DNA from: Closterium sp. Naga37s-1
Lineage: Eukaryota > Streptophyta > Zygnematophyceae > Desmidiales > Closteriaceae
DNA: 64,000 nt
Direction of reading: 5' to 3'
Assembly (NCBI GenBank): GCA_947471745.1
Contig: CANJKZ010000092.1
Location: 1,178,001-1,242,000, forward strand
The number at the start of each line of letters is the position of its first letter. Position 1 is the first letter of the stretch. The notes beneath the pieces are model-generated. The model searched no databases. It saw only the letters and a list, made by a program, of their open reading frames with translations, and was not told the DNA's origin. This document shows positions 63,311 to 64,000 of this stretch, piece by piece. Both the position numbers and the translations under genes were made by a program.

Positions 63311-64000
63311 TGCTCCTGTAACCACTCCCACGCACGTCGCTCCTGCTCCTTGTTGATAGACGCTAAACGATCGAACTAGGATTAAGCGGCACTGTCCGTC
63401 GACTTCGCCGACCAGAACCAATAACTTATGAAGTTAAGGCGGCTAAAAATACTGCTAGCCTTGGTCTCCGCAGTGTGAGCCTGAGAACGGCGAACCCACT
63501 TTCCTTGTCCGTGAATCACGCCCGTCACGCCGACAATCCAGCACCTGTGATCAGAGATGTCACCGAACGGTAACTTGCGGTAACCAGCAATTTCAGAATG
63601 GTACAAAGCTTTTGACTCTGGTGAGGTGACCTTGCTGGAGCTGGTGAGGTTCCTGAACGGGCGGAATTGAGATAGGAGGTGGTGATCTTCCGAGACGCCG
63701 CTTTTGGCGGGAAATTTGGCGAACGTTGTGTCAGGTAAGGTAAACAAGACTCGACGTGAACTTCGGAAGGGTTGCGTAGACGTTACATTCTAGTTGATAA
63801 AAAAATGTGCGTAACTCAAGTTCCCATATAAAGGAATGTGGCAAGCTCGATAGCTCTTGATGATGCAATCTATTAGTTCTAGGGTGGATGTTAATGTTTT
63901 TTTTTCGATAAATAATCAGTGAGGAATTAGACACATTGACTTTTAGTTGCTTAGTGAATAATGATGGTATCTATCGTCGTATATGTTGTTTTTGTCATTG
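63311..64000. other. 5' flank of PIS; no gene seen
   Basis: Upstream of the PIS start codon. The frame continues open but without ATG to about 63421. Minus-strand frames to 63934 have no recognisable domain. AT-rich toward the end. Confidence 0.45.

Overview
This window is nuclear DNA of a green-lineage eukaryote, most likely a streptophyte alga (Zygnematophyceae would fit) or another early-diverging land-plant relative. That is an inference from four things: plant-type genes (a plant phosphatidylinositol synthase, a plant subtilase, two Root_cap/LEA-related secreted proteins), GT-AG introns of roughly 100-2,000 bp, GC-rich coding DNA, and dense Ty1/copia and chromodomain Ty3/gypsy retrotransposons. 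No rRNA gene, tRNA gene or CRISPR array was found.

Left third (1-25.2 kb): nested transposable elements. A decayed + strand copia element (A) carries a 590-bp miniature LTR element (TRIM, 211-800) with a perfect target-site duplication (TSD). It is followed by a complete but reverse-transcriptase-less copia element B (4146-9156, TSD AAGTC). A degenerate gypsy remnant D lies at about 9.9-12.1 kb. Copia element C (about 12.2-25.06 kb, minus) is split by a young chromovirus gypsy element (13665-19551, TSD AGCTC). The LTR of C is itself interrupted by a mariner-like MITE that contains a Harbinger-like MITE.

Middle (25.8-40.1 kb, all minus): a Root_cap protein with a long Ala/Lys/Asp heptad domain and a frameshifting C-terminal deletion, then a 12-exon Ppx/GppA phosphatase whose 833-codon reading frame I could assemble with GT-AG introns and matching phases throughout. 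Next come a Harbinger-like MITE (40258-40733) and a young intact copia element E (41564-48417, TSD GGTTG) with a 1,979-residue Gag-Pol.

Right (49-63.3 kb): a second Root_cap gene (+), a subtilase (minus) and a complete 10-exon phosphatidylinositol synthase of 219 residues (minus), whose second intron holds a 1.65-kb 13-bp minisatellite.

The most striking signal is in the host introns. They are filled with partial copies of the neighbouring exons. Copies of an exon's 3' end (with its donor) lie downstream of that exon; copies of an exon's 5' end (with its acceptor) lie upstream. I count 26 such copies in the Ppx/GppA gene, five in PIS and one in the subtilase, plus one copy of the terminal coding segment behind the second Root_cap gene. 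A second noteworthy signal is a WG/GW-rich block in the element E polyprotein that resembles an Argonaute hook.
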